A stretch of DNA of 64,000 nt from the NCBI RefSeq assembly GCF_000196235.1, contig NC_008541.1, forward strand, positions 186,001-250,000, read 5' to 3'. A program made the translations under genes and the position numbers. The notes beneath the pieces are model-generated. The model saw only the letters and a list, made by a program, of their open reading frames with translations. It ran no database searches and had not been told where the DNA came from. Positions within the stretch are counted from its first letter, which is position 1. Every line of letters begins with the position of its first letter. Source of the DNA: Arthrobacter sp. FB24 (GTDB taxonomy: Bacteria; Actinomycetota; Actinomycetes; Actinomycetales; Micrococcaceae). Below are positions 20,944-30,022 of the stretch, piece after piece.

Positions 20944-20960
20944 ATACCCCCAGGGGGTAT
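20944..20960. promoter_or_regulatory. CsoR-like copper operator upstream of copB
   Basis: ATACCCCCAGGGGGTAT is a perfect 17-bp palindrome around a single central A, matching the TACCC-N-GGGTA form of actinobacterial CsoR sites. It lies 51-67 bp before the copB start and after the oxidase stop, so it should make copB and the methyltransferase inducible by Cu(I). No csoR gene is in the window. Confidence 0.8.
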
Positions 20961-20979
20961 AAATGGCAAGGGTCTCCTG

Positions 20980-22578
20980 CTACCGGACTTCGATGGCGCC
21001 CATCATTCCGAGGTCCTCATGATCGAGGATGTGGCAGTGGTAGACGGACCTGCCGGAGAAGTCCCTGAAAGCCACCCGGACCTTCACCCGGCCCTGCGCC
21101 GGAACGTTGATTACGTCCCGCCACTCAGGCCGGTCCGGCGCGCGGCCACCCTCCTCGATGACCTGCATCGGCCAGACGTGCAGGTGGAACGGATGGTCCA
21201 TGGGGCTGGCGTTGGTCAGGGTCCATTCCTCCACACTCCCCGCCGCCACCACGGTGTCCGTCCGCGCCGGACTGAACTCCCTGCCGTCGATGGTGAAGCC
21301 CATCATGCCCCCGCCCATGCCCATCCCTGCACCGGAAGAGAGCGCGACCTGCCGTCGCGCCGCCACTGCGGCCGTGCGCAGGTCGTCCGGGTCCCTGCCT
21401 GCCGGCAGTGGCGGCGGGGGCGTTGGAGATGGTGCGGTGCTTCCGGCCACGCGCAACGTCGCCAGCGCCGCGCCCGCCGCCCCCGGTTGGATTGCCTGCC
21501 GGGGCCCGCGCTGGCCCATCATGCCGGCCATGCTGCCCCTGTCGTAATATGCGGCTCGCAAGACCGACTCGCCGGCGGCTGTGGCAACCAGCAGGTCCGC
21601 CCGGTTGCCTGGTGCCAGGAGCAGTTCCTCCACGGGCGACGGCGTGCGGTAGCGGCCCGAGTCTATGCCCAGTAACTGAAGCTGCTGGCCGTCAAGCCGC
21701 AGCGGGAGATAACGGGCCACGCAGGCGTTGATGATGCGCCACCGCTCTCGCTGACCCGGCATAGCGGTGAATTCCGGATTGCTCTGGCCATTGACCAGGA
21801 GCAGTTCGCCCTCCCTCCCCAGCATCCGTTCCATCTGCGACACCCGGACAACGTTCCCGCCGCCGTCCAGCGTGGTGTCGGAAATGACCAGGACGCGTTC
21901 GGTGCTGACCGGAACGGGTTCCGGATCCTCCACGATGATCGCGCCAAAGAGGCCGGCGAAAATCTGGTCGGCCACCATGCCGTGGTGGTGCGGGTGGTAC
22001 CAGTACACTCCCGGGGGATGGTCTGCCGGCAGCCGGTACTCATAGTCATGGACGGCGCCAGCATTCACCACGACGAACACGTTGTCCCCGCTGCCCTCGG
22101 GGGAGACGTGCAGTCCGTGGACATGCAGGTTTGTTGGCTGGTCAAGGTTGTTGGCCAGCCGGACGCTCAGCACGTCGCCCGGCCGCAGGCGGAGGGTTGG
22201 GCCGGGGCTCCCGCCGTTGTAACCCATGGCCCGGGCCTGCTGCCCGGCCAGCTGAATCCGGCCCGCCGCAGCGTCGAGCCGGACCTCCAGCCGGCCGCCG
22301 GCGCTGCGCAGCTCGGACGGCTGGGACAGTTCGGCGCCGGTTACCGGGGCCGGCCGGGATGAGGACCGGGAAGCCGCCGACCACCACAGCCCCGCGCTGC
22401 CGGCTGCGGTGGCCGCCGCGCCGAGACCGCCCAGGAGCAGGGCGCTGCGCCGGCTCATGGGGCGGGCTGCGGGACGGTGGCCAGCCGTCGGTTCGCGGCT
22501 GGGTTTCGGGCCGGGCGGGCTGGCGGAGTGTTGCGGGCCCGGCTGCGGACCCGCGGGAGGCGTGCTGGCGGGAGGCAC
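20980..22578 (-). CDS. Multicopper oxidase, Tat-exported
   Basis: Probable periplasm-side cuprous oxidase or laccase-like enzyme, 532 residues. A twin-arginine motif (SRRSALLLGG) near residue 43 follows a long Pro-rich N-terminus. The copper ligands are visible in order: HVHGLHV, YWYHPHHHG, HPFHLHV and YHCHILDHEDLGMM, the last holding the type 1 Cys and axial Met. The His/Met/Gly-rich loop GAGMGMGGGMMGF before the third site resembles the Met-rich segments of CueO/CopA-type oxidases. It starts at the stop of the SHOCT gene and precedes copB, which supports a role in copper tolerance. Confidence 0.92.
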   Translation of the reverse strand: MPPASTPPAGPQPGPQHSASPPGPKPSREPTAGHRPAARPMSRRSALLLGGLGAAATAAGSAGLWWSAASRSSSRPAPVTGAELSQPSELRSAGGRLEVRLDAAAGRIQLAGQQARAMGYNGGSPGPTLRLRPGDVLSVRLANNLDQPTNLHVHGLHVSPEGSGDNVFVVVNAGAVHDYEYRLPADHPPGVYWYHPHHHGMVADQIFAGLFGAIIVEDPEPVPVSTERVLVISDTTLDGGGNVVRVSQMERMLGREGELLLVNGQSNPEFTAMPGQRERWRIINACVARYLPLRLDGQQLQLLGIDSGRYRTPSPVEELLLAPGNRADLLVATAAGESVLRAAYYDRGSMAGMMGQRGPRQAIQPGAAGAALATLRVAGSTAPSPTPPPPLPAGRDPDDLRTAAVAARRQVALSSGAGMGMGGGMMGFTIDGREFSPARTDTVVAAGSVEEWTLTNASPMDHPFHLHVWPMQVIEEGGRAPDRPEWRDVINVPAQGRVKVRVAFRDFSGRSVYHCHILDHEDLGMMGAIEVR

Positions 22579-22898
22579 TAGTGCTCCTCGCCGAGTATCC
22601 TGACCTGCTCGCGGTACTGGTCAGAGGTCAGTTCCCCCTTCGCGAACCGTTCGTCGAGGATCTGCCGCGCCCGGCTGCGTCCCTGTCCGGGGCCGCCCGG
22701 TCCCGGACCGCCGGCCCCAGGCCACGGACCGCCCGGTCCCGGCTGGCCGGTATGAGTGAAGCCACCGCTTTGGAACCCGCCGCGGCCGCCGCCGGAGAAC
22801 AACCGCACGGCAACCAGCACCAGCAGGGCTATGCCCACCAGCATCAGTACTCCCCACAGCCACATCCAACCCATGTCCGGACCGTAACCCCACATCAT
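22578..22898 (-). CDS. Small membrane protein with C-terminal SHOCT domain
   Basis: A 106-residue protein. The N-terminus is Met/Trp-rich (MMWGYGPDMGWMWLWG) and leads into one membrane segment (VLMLVGIALLVLVAVRLF). A Gly/Pro-rich linker follows, then a SHOCT domain (RARQILDERFAKGELTSDQYREQ). ATG 22898 has GAAGGGAG upstream and is preferred over the frame opening at 22922. The Met- and Trp-rich start and its overlap with the multicopper oxidase gene suggest a copper-linked membrane role; SHOCT domains are common in such small proteins but have no defined activity. Confidence 0.82.
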   Translation of the reverse strand: MMWGYGPDMGWMWLWGVLMLVGIALLVLVAVRLFSGGGRGGFQSGGFTHTGQPGPGGPWPGAGGPGPGGPGQGRSRARQILDERFAKGELTSDQYREQVRILGEEH

Positions 22899-23009
22899 GG
22901 CTGCTCCCTTCGTGGCCTGCACTTCCTATGCCAACAGTGCGCCCGGTTCACGGGCTCCACTAGGGTCCTAAGTCGCTGATCCACGCCGGGCGGGTCCACC
23001 ATCTGACGT

Positions 23010-24383
23010 TCAGCTGATGAGCAGGCTCAGGGCTTCGGCCAGATGCCCCACTTCCCGGACGGAGAAACCGGCCGGAACCGGTCCCGGGCCGTTGGGGCTT
23101 GCGGGGACCACGGCATGCGTGAAGCCCAGCCGGTGGGCTTCCTGGATGCGCTGGTTGATGCCCGGAACGGGACGGACTTCACCGGCCAGCCCCACTTCGC
23201 CAAAGGCAATCAGCCGGACGGGCAGCGGCTTCTTCGCCTTGGCCGACGCTACGGCCAGGGCCACGGCAAGGTCGGTTGCCGGCTCGCTGAGCTTCACGCC
23301 GCCCACCGTTGCCACGTAGGAATCATCCTTGTGCAGCAGGCAGCCGGCGCGCTGCTGGAGCACGGCAAGGAGCATGGCCACCCGGGAGCTGTCCAGGCCG
23401 CTGGTGGCACGGCGGGGCTGCGAGCTGGCGCTCTCAGCCAGGAGTGACTGCACCTCCGCCAGCAGCGGCCGCCGGCCTTCCAGGGTCACCGTGATGCACG
23501 TGCCGGACACAGGCTCCTTGGTCCGGGAGACGAACAGGCCGCTGGGATCGGCGAGGCCCACGATGCCGTCCTCGTTGAGGTCGAAACAGCCGACGTCGTC
23601 CGTGGGTCCGTACCGGTTTTTCACGGCCCGTAGCAGCCGGAGCCGTGAGTGGCGCTCGCCCTCGAACTGGCAGACCACGTCCACCAGGTGCTCCAGGAGT
23701 CGGGGGCCGGCGATGGAGCCGTCCTTGGTCACGTGCCCCACCAGAAGCGTGGTCATGTTGCGGCGCTTGGCCGCGGCGATCAGGGAGGCGGCCACCTCGC
23801 GCACCTGGGAGACGCCGCCGGCGCTGCCTTCGACGTCGGCACTGCTGAGCGTCTGGACGGAGTCCACCACCAGCAGCCGCGGTTCGAGCTTCTCCACTTG
23901 CCCGAGCGCCTGGCCCAGGTCAGTCTCGGCGGACAGGTACAGGGATTCGGCGACGGCGTCGATCCGGTCCGCCCGCAGTTTGACCTGCGCCGCGGATTCC
24001 TCGCCCGTGATGTAGAGGACGTCCTGCGCCGTGCGGGCGAACTTGGCGGCAACATCCAGGAGCAGCGTGGACTTGCCCACGCCGGGCTCGCCGGCCAGCA
24101 GGATCACGGCGCCCGGAACAAGCCCCCCGCCGAGCACGCGGTCCAGTTCGTCCACGCCCGTGGGGAGGAACGCCGCGGTGGTGGCATCGACGTCGGCAAT
24201 CCGGCGGGCGGGCTCCAGAACGGTGGTGGCCGCCGTCGTGCGTGCAACGGCAGCGCCGGTTTCCTCAACGGTGCCCCACGCCTGGCACTCGCCACAGCGC
24301 CCCACCCATTTGACGGTGGTCCAGCCGCATTCGGCACATTTGTAGGCCGGGGCTTTGGACGCCCGGGAAGTCTTAGTTGCCAT
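23010..24383 (-). CDS. radA: DNA repair protein RadA (Sms)
   Basis: Branch-migration helicase acting in recombination, 457 residues. An N-terminal C4 zinc finger uses Cys16, Cys19, Cys30 and Cys33. Walker A GEPGVGKST is at 98-106, the RadA-specific KNRYG motif follows the RecA-like core, and the C-terminal Lon-like domain includes KLSEPATDLAVALAVASAKAKK. The length is normal. It is transcribed alone in this window; disA, a frequent neighbour of radA, lies about 12 kb to the left. Confidence 0.96.
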   Translation of the reverse strand: MATKTSRASKAPAYKCAECGWTTVKWVGRCGECQAWGTVEETGAAVARTTAATTVLEPARRIADVDATTAAFLPTGVDELDRVLGGGLVPGAVILLAGEPGVGKSTLLLDVAAKFARTAQDVLYITGEESAAQVKLRADRIDAVAESLYLSAETDLGQALGQVEKLEPRLLVVDSVQTLSSADVEGSAGGVSQVREVAASLIAAAKRRNMTTLLVGHVTKDGSIAGPRLLEHLVDVVCQFEGERHSRLRLLRAVKNRYGPTDDVGCFDLNEDGIVGLADPSGLFVSRTKEPVSGTCITVTLEGRRPLLAEVQSLLAESASSQPRRATSGLDSSRVAMLLAVLQQRAGCLLHKDDSYVATVGGVKLSEPATDLAVALAVASAKAKKPLPVRLIAFGEVGLAGEVRPVPGINQRIQEAHRLGFTHAVVPASPNGPGPVPAGFSVREVGHLAEALSLLIS

Positions 24384-24468
24384 TTCTCCACACTATCCGG
24401 GGGCAGTGACATCCCGGCGCCAGCTCGTCGGGATCCTGGTGTCGAGGAGCTCAACCTGCGGGCTCTTG

Positions 24469-25596
24469 CTACAGCGGCGGGAGGATGTCCCGGGCCTCCA
24501 GGGCGTCCATTCCGCTGGCCTCGAGAAGGTCCACCATCAGCGGACGAAACAGCATGACCACCGTTTCGCCCTCGAGGCGCTGGACATCCAGCAGCTTCGG
24601 GTGAAGTCGCAGCGCGATCCCGCTCAGGTCCTGCCGGGCCGTCCGGAGATGGGCCCGCCGCGCGCCCTCGTGCGTTTCGGCAAGGCCCAGGGAGAGCTCG
24701 TCGATGGCGGCAGCGGTTTCCTGCAGCACCTCGGCGATGTTTTCCGTGGCTTCGTCGGACAACGCCGCATGGTTGATGGCGCTCGTCAGCCGGCGCGCAA
24801 AAACGCGGCTGTTACGGAGCGCAAGGTCGATGAAGTCCAGCGACTGCTCGAGCCGGTCCAGTTCATCCCGGTGCCGGCGGTACGCAGGTGCGAGCGTGGC
24901 AACCTCGCCGGAAGCGCGCAGGGTCTGGCGCATTGCGTCCACCAGGGGCTGGCAGTTTCGGCCGCGGATCAGGGCATGCCACGCCTGGGTGGAGTCGCTT
25001 TCAAGTAGGGCCTGGGCGCATTCGCGCAGCACCTCGGCGAGCTCGTGCAGCAGTTTCCGGACGTCCTTGCGCGGTTCCCGACGGGGATCCTTGGGGATGA
25101 GGATGGTGACCAGCAGCGCGAACAGTCCACCCACTATCGCATCGATGCTGCGGGTGAACGGCCCCCCGGCGGGCGCCGGCAGCAGCACCACCAGGAGCGA
25201 CTGAAGCCCCAGTTGCGTGGTGAAGATGTTGCCGCTGTCCAGGAAACGCGCCAGCAGGATGGAGGTGAGGAGCACGACGGCGGCCACCCAGATGTCGCCA
25301 CCCAGCCAGTGCAGGAGCAGGTCGCCCACGGCAATGCCGATGGTGCAGCCCAGGCCCACCTCAACCACCCGGCGGAGCCGGGGCTCCCGCGAGAAGCCCA
25401 GCGCGATCAGCGACGACGTCGCCGCGAAAAGGGGACCCGAATGCCCCAGTACGTACTCGGCGAAGGCATAAGCCCCCACGGCGCACCCGGTCATCTGGAC
25501 GGCGGGGATCAGCGAGTTGCGGCTCCGGACCAGGCCGGTGCGGATGCGGCCGCGCAGGAAACGCCCGCTTGCTGAAAGTCCTGCTGGGATGGCCAT
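24469..25596 (-). CDS. FUSC-type membrane protein (aromatic acid exporter family)
   Basis: A 375-residue inner-membrane protein. About six membrane segments fill residues 25-165 (for example VVLLTSILLARF, LLVVLLPAPAGG and VGGLFALLVTILIP), followed by a cytoplasmic helical half that ends at MDALEARDILPPL. This layout fits the DUF939/FUSC group, named for fusaric and aromatic acid exporters, though substrates of most members are unknown. ATG 25596 (MAIPAGLSASG) is preferred over the longer reading to 25665, which adds an atypical His-rich stretch. It is divergent from pstS. Confidence 0.72.
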   Translation of the reverse strand: MAIPAGLSASGRFLRGRIRTGLVRSRNSLIPAVQMTGCAVGAYAFAEYVLGHSGPLFAATSSLIALGFSREPRLRRVVEVGLGCTIGIAVGDLLLHWLGGDIWVAAVVLLTSILLARFLDSGNIFTTQLGLQSLLVVLLPAPAGGPFTRSIDAIVGGLFALLVTILIPKDPRREPRKDVRKLLHELAEVLRECAQALLESDSTQAWHALIRGRNCQPLVDAMRQTLRASGEVATLAPAYRRHRDELDRLEQSLDFIDLALRNSRVFARRLTSAINHAALSDEATENIAEVLQETAAAIDELSLGLAETHEGARRAHLRTARQDLSGIALRLHPKLLDVQRLEGETVVMLFRPLMVDLLEASGMDALEARDILPPL

Positions 25597-25688
25597 GCTT
25601 TCCAGTCTATTCACTGGCGTTGCACTACGACCGGAGATGTGATGTGCGCAATGGTGACGCTGCACATGTAAGCGGATGTCCCGCCGTC

Positions 25689-25739
25689 GTTAACCCTCCG
25701 TTCACCTTCGTCCCCATATCCCGTTACCTAGGGCCCATA
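25689..25739 (+). promoter_or_regulatory. PHO box upstream of pstS
   Basis: GTTAACC at 25689 and GTTCACC at 25700 are 11 bp apart, and GTTACCT at 25733 keeps the same 11-bp register. Tandem GTTCACC-like units with 11-bp spacing are how PhoP binds in actinobacteria. The box lies 92-142 bp before the pstS start and predicts phosphate-starvation induction of the pst operon. Confidence 0.75.
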
Positions 25740-25830
25740 ACTTCAATAAAGGTACAAAAAGTACGCAACTTCTTATGTTCGGACGTCTCCGGTCCGCTAC
25801 GCATCAGAAATCCCTGGAAGGGGTACATCA

Positions 25831-26952
25831 GTGAAGGCACTCCGCTTCGGCCGCCACGCGGCTATCGCTGTCATCGCAGCCGGCGCACTCGCGCTCACCG
25901 CCTGCGGTTCCGACAACGCCACGAATACGGCACAGTCCGGCGCCCCGTCTGCCACGGGAGCGAAGGTCACCGGCACGCTGACCGGCATCGGTTCCTCCGC
26001 CCAGGGTGCAGCCATGGACGTATGGAAGACCAACTTCGCATCCGCAAACCAGGGTGCCAACGTGCAGTACTCCCCGGATGGCTCCGGCGCCGGACGCAAG
26101 GCCATCATCGACGGTTCGGCCCAGTTCGCCGGTTCCGACGCCTACCTCAAGGACGAGGAGCTCGCCAGCTCCAAGGAAAAGTGCGGCCCCGAGGGTGCGA
26201 TCAACATTCCGGTGTACATCTCCCCGATCGCCATCGCCTTCAACATTCCGGATGTCAAGGAACTGAAGCTGGATGCCGCCACCGTGGCCAAGATCTTCCG
26301 CGGCGAAATCGCCAACTGGAACGATCCCGCGATCGCAGCAATGAACCCGGACGCCAAGCTGCCGGACCTCAAGGTCACGCCGGTCAACCGTTCCGATGAC
26401 TCCGGCACCACCAGCAACTTCACCGATTACCTGGCCGCCGCAGCTCCTGAGGTCTGGACCGACAAGGCTGCCGGCGTCTGGCCCGCATCCCTGAAGGGCG
26501 AGAACGCCAAGGGCACCTCCGGCGTGGTCAAGACCGTCACCGACACCCCGGGCGCCGTAACCTACGCCGATGACTCGGCCGTCAGCGGCAAGCTTGGCAT
26601 CGCCCAGGTCAAGGTGGGCGATACCTTCACCAAGATCTCCGCCGAGGCTGCGGCCAAGGCCGTGGACGCCGGCAAGCCCGTTGAAGGCCGTTCCGCCAAC
26701 GACCTGTCCATCAAGCTGGACCGCAAGACCACCATCGAGGGCGCCTACCCGGTTGTCCTGGTCTCCTTCCACGTGGTCTGCTCCACCTACGCCACCCAGG
26801 AAACCGTTGACCTGGTGAAGGCCTTCGAAAACTACGTGGTTTCCGACGCCGGCCAGCAGGCTGCAGCAGACGCCGCGAAGTCCGCTCCCCTCTCCAAGGA
26901 ACTCCAGGAGAAGGCTGCCAAGGCCATCGAGACCATCAAGGTCAAGTCCTAG
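25831..26952 (+). CDS. pstS: Phosphate ABC transporter substrate-binding lipoprotein
   Basis: Binds phosphate outside the membrane for PstCAB. The 373-residue protein has a short signal sequence and lipobox LTAC ending at Cys25. Ligand-loop motifs follow: GSGAGRKAI, FAGSDAYL, NRSDDSGTT and GTSGVVKTV. The start is GTG at 25831 behind GGAAGGGG. It is first in the pst operon, 194 bp before pstC, with a large stem-loop between them that may keep PstS output higher than that of the membrane subunits. Confidence 0.96.
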   Translation: MKALRFGRHAAIAVIAAGALALTACGSDNATNTAQSGAPSATGAKVTGTLTGIGSSAQGAAMDVWKTNFASANQGANVQYSPDGSGAGRKAIIDGSAQFAGSDAYLKDEELASSKEKCGPEGAINIPVYISPIAIAFNIPDVKELKLDAATVAKIFRGEIANWNDPAIAAMNPDAKLPDLKVTPVNRSDDSGTTSNFTDYLAAAAPEVWTDKAAGVWPASLKGENAKGTSGVVKTVTDTPGAVTYADDSAVSGKLGIAQVKVGDTFTKISAEAAAKAVDAGKPVEGRSANDLSIKLDRKTTIEGAYPVVLVSFHVVCSTYATQETVDLVKAFENYVVSDAGQQAAADAAKSAPLSKELQEKAAKAIETIKVKS

Positions 26953-26998
26953 GGAATTCACTGCACAGCAAGGCATAGTGGAAACACGAGCCTGAGCC

Positions 26999-27053
26999 AG
27001 GTTCCCTGTCCCGGATGGGGCGGTCATAGACCGCCATCCGGGGCAGGGAACCT
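26999..27053 (+). promoter_or_regulatory. Large intercistronic stem-loop between pstS and pstC
   Basis: Arms AGGTTCCCTG and CAGGGAACCT start a stem that continues through CCCGGAT/ATCCGGG and GCGGTC/GACCGC, with one G-U pair and a 2-nt bulge, closing on an ATA loop. It spans 55 nt. No T run follows, so it is more likely an RNA stability or processing element, or a leaky terminator, than a full terminator. Confidence 0.7.
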
Positions 27054-27146
27054 AGGTGTTTGTCCGAAGTACTGCCAGTTTCACCGCTGCTTGCCGGCTC
27101 AGCCCGGACCAGGCAGTCGGTTCTATTCGAACCCAGAGGATCGTTT

Positions 27147-28079
27147 GTGACCACCACCTCCCTGACACAGTCCCGGGGCGCAGGACGCGCCGGAGACAAG
27201 GTCTTTTCCGGAGCCGCCCTGGCCGCAGGATGCCTGATCCTTGCCGTGCTCTTCGGCGTGGCCCTGTTCCTGGTAGTCCAGGCGATCCCGGCCCTCGTGG
27301 CTTCGCCGGACAAGATCCAAGGCGGCGAAGGCTTCTTCGCCTACATCTGGCCGATCGTCATCGGCACCGTGATCGCTGCCGTCATTGCGCTGGTCATTGC
27401 CACTCCCGTGGCCATCGGAGTTGCGCTCTTCATCTCGCACTTCGCCCCGCGCGGCCTCGCCTCCGGCCTGGGCTACGTGGTCGACCTCCTGGCTGCCATC
27501 CCGTCGGTGGTCTACGGCGCCTGGGGCGCCGCCTTCCTGGCCAAGGAGATCTCCCCGGCATACGACTGGCTGGCCAATAACATGGGCTGGCTGCCCATCT
27601 TCCAGGGCCCCGCGTCCGCCACCGGCAAGACCATCCTCACCGCCGGCATCGTGCTGGCTGTCATGGTCCTTCCCATCATCACCTCTCTGAGCCGCGAAAT
27701 CTTCCTGCAGACCCCCAAGCTGCACGAGGAAGCCGCCCTGGCCCTGGGTGCCACCCGCTGGGAAATGATCAAAATGGCTGTCCTGCCGTTTGGCCGCCCG
27801 GGCATCGTCAGCGCCGTGATGCTGGGCCTGGGCCGGGCCCTGGGCGAAACCATGGCCGTGGCACTGGTGCTGTCCTCCGGTGCCCTCACCGCCAGCCTGA
27901 TCCAGTCCGGCAACCAGACCATCGCCGCCGAAATCGCCCTGAACTTCCCGGAGGCCAGCGGCCTGAAGGTGAGCACGTTGATCGCGGCGGGCCTGGTCCT
28001 GTTCGTCATCACGCTGGGCGTCAACATGATTGCCCGCTGGATCATCGGCCGGCACAAAGAATTCTCGGGAGCCAACTAA
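27147..28079 (+). CDS. pstC: Phosphate ABC transporter permease PstC
   Basis: Membrane subunit of the high-affinity phosphate importer, 310 residues. It has six predicted membrane segments and the coupling-loop sequence EEAALALGATRWEMIKMAVLPFG. The start is GTG at 27147 (MTTTSLTQSRG) with AGAGGA seven bases upstream; the frame opens earlier, inside the stem-loop region, but that reading has no ribosome site. Its stop abuts the pstA ATG (TAAATG), so translation is probably coupled. Confidence 0.95.
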   Translation: MTTTSLTQSRGAGRAGDKVFSGAALAAGCLILAVLFGVALFLVVQAIPALVASPDKIQGGEGFFAYIWPIVIGTVIAAVIALVIATPVAIGVALFISHFAPRGLASGLGYVVDLLAAIPSVVYGAWGAAFLAKEISPAYDWLANNMGWLPIFQGPASATGKTILTAGIVLAVMVLPIITSLSREIFLQTPKLHEEAALALGATRWEMIKMAVLPFGRPGIVSAVMLGLGRALGETMAVALVLSSGALTASLIQSGNQTIAAEIALNFPEASGLKVSTLIAAGLVLFVITLGVNMIARWIIGRHKEFSGAN

Positions 28080-29189
28080 ATGACCTCCACCCTCACCCCC
28101 GTCCGCAAGCGCTCCGCGCTCACCAAAGGGCAGTTGCCCAAATTCGCCCCGTACGTCGTCCTGGCCATTGCCCTGGTGGTCGGCGCCGCCATCCTGGCAG
28201 TGATCGGCTTCAACGCATTCGGTTGGGGCATCGTCTCCGCCATCCTGTTCACGGCCGGCCTGGTGGGCTGGAGTGCCGCCGTTGAAGGAGGCCGCAGGGC
28301 CAAGGACAAACTGGCCACCTGCCTGGTGGTCGGTTCCTTCCTGGTGGCCCTGCTGCCGCTGATCTCCGTGATCTGGACTGTCCTGGTGAACGGACTCCCC
28401 GGACTCCTGGACCCGGGCTTCCTCACCACCTCCATGAACGGGGTCACCGGCGCCTTCGACAATAAGAGCGTTGAAGAGGGTGCGCCCGTAGTGGGCGGCA
28501 TCTACCACGCCCTCATGGGCACCATCCAGATCACCCTGCTGGCCACGGTTATCTCGGTTCCGGTGGGCCTGCTGACCGCGATCTACCTCGTGGAGTATGG
28601 CGAGGACCGTCCGCTGGCCCGGGCCATCACGTTCTTTGTGGACGTCATGACGGGTATCCCGTCAATCGTTGCCGGCCTCTTCGCCGCCGCTTTCTTCTTC
28701 GCCGTCGTGGGGCCCGGGACCAAGACGGGAGCCGTTGCAGCCGTCGCGCTTTCCGTCCTCATGATCCCGGTGGTGGTGCGCTCCAGCGAGGAAATGCTCA
28801 AGATCGTCCCCAACGAACTTCGTGAAGCGGCGTACGCCCTGGGCGTCCGCAAGTGGCGCACCATCCTCAAGGTGGTCATTCCGACGGCGATCTCCGGCAT
28901 TGCGTCCGGCGTCACCCTGGCGATTGCCCGAGTGATTGGCGAAACCGCCCCAATCCTGGTGACCGCAGGCTTCGCCACGTCCATCAACAACAATGTGTTC
29001 GGCGGCTGGATGGCCTCGCTGCCTACCTTCATCTACACGCAGATCCTGAACCCCACCTCGCCGTCCAACCCGGATCCGTCCTCGCAGCGGGCCTGGGGCG
29101 CCGCGCTGGTGCTCATCATCCTGGTCATGCTCCTGAATCTCGGCGCACGGCTCATCGCCAGGATCTTCGCACCCAAGACCGGCCGCTAG
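28080..29189 (+). CDS. pstA: Phosphate ABC transporter permease PstA
   Basis: Second membrane subunit, 369 residues. This is longer than the usual size of about 300 because of an extra N-terminal membrane hairpin (residues about 20-90) before the standard PstA core. The coupling loop reads LREAAYALGVRKWRTILKVVIP, and the mid-protein FFVDVMTGIPSIVAGLFA segment is typical. It begins directly after the pstC stop and is followed by pstB after 46 bp. Confidence 0.95.
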   Translation: MTSTLTPVRKRSALTKGQLPKFAPYVVLAIALVVGAAILAVIGFNAFGWGIVSAILFTAGLVGWSAAVEGGRRAKDKLATCLVVGSFLVALLPLISVIWTVLVNGLPGLLDPGFLTTSMNGVTGAFDNKSVEEGAPVVGGIYHALMGTIQITLLATVISVPVGLLTAIYLVEYGEDRPLARAITFFVDVMTGIPSIVAGLFAAAFFFAVVGPGTKTGAVAAVALSVLMIPVVVRSSEEMLKIVPNELREAAYALGVRKWRTILKVVIPTAISGIASGVTLAIARVIGETAPILVTAGFATSINNNVFGGWMASLPTFIYTQILNPTSPSNPDPSSQRAWGAALVLIILVMLLNLGARLIARIFAPKTGR

Positions 29190-29235
29190 CTCCGCCGGTA
29201 AAATTCAATTCGTATCCAGCAAGTGAAGGAATACC

Positions 29236-30015
29236 ATGTCTAAGCGCATCGACGTCAAGGATTTGAACGTCTACTACGGCAAGTTCCTGGCCGTTGAGGA
29301 CGTCAACATCAACATCGAAGCCAAGTCCGTCACGGCATTCATCGGCCCGTCCGGCTGTGGCAAGTCCACGTTCCTGCGGACGCTGAACCGCATGCACGAA
29401 GTGATTCCGGGCGCCCGGGTTGAAGGCGAAGTGCTGCTGGACGGAGACAACCTCTACGGACCGGGCGTGGACCCCGTGACCGTCCGCTCGCAGATCGGCA
29501 TGGTGTTCCAGCGGCCCAACCCGTTCCCCACCATGTCCATCCGGGACAACGTCCTGGCCGGGGTGAAGCTGAACAACCAGAAGATCTCCAAGGGCGAGGC
29601 CGACGCCCTCGTGGAGCGCTCCCTGCAGGGTGCCAACCTGTGGAACGAGGTGAAGGACCGCCTGGCGAAGCCGGGGTCGGGCCTTTCCGGCGGCCAGCAG
29701 CAGCGCCTGTGCATTGCGCGCGCCATTGCCGTGGAACCGCAGGTCATCCTGATGGACGAGCCCTGCTCCGCCCTGGACCCCATTTCCACGCTGGCCATTG
29801 AGGACCTCATCAACGACCTTAAAGACCAGTACACGGTGGTCATCGTCACGCACAACATGCAGCAGGCCGCGCGCGTCTCGGACCGGACCGCGTTCTTCAA
29901 CATCGCGGGAACCGGCAAGCCGGGCAAGCTGATCGAGGTGGGAGACACCCACACCATCTTCAGCAACCCCACCCAGAAGGCCACGGAGGACTACGTCTCC
30001 GGCCGCTTCGGATAA
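29236..30015 (+). CDS. pstB: Phosphate ABC transporter ATPase PstB
   Basis: ATPase of the Pst importer, 259 residues. Walker [10 protein letters not shown] is at 37-45, signature LSGGQQQRL, Walker [13 protein letters not shown] and switch His in VTHNMQQ. The PCSALDP form and FQRPNPFP Q-loop are PstB hallmarks. GTGAAGGA precedes the ATG. It ends the operon 7 bp from the convergent pit gene. No phoU follows; a DUF47 PhoU-like gene lies beyond pit on the other strand. Confidence 0.97.
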   Translation: MSKRIDVKDLNVYYGKFLAVEDVNINIEAKSVTAFIGPSGCGKSTFLRTLNRMHEVIPGARVEGEVLLDGDNLYGPGVDPVTVRSQIGMVFQRPNPFPTMSIRDNVLAGVKLNNQKISKGEADALVERSLQGANLWNEVKDRLAKPGSGLSGGQQQRLCIARAIAVEPQVILMDEPCSALDPISTLAIEDLINDLKDQYTVVIVTHNMQQAARVSDRTAFFNIAGTGKPGKLIEVGDTHTIFSNPTQKATEDYVSGRFG

Positions 30016-30022
30016 GCGAAAC

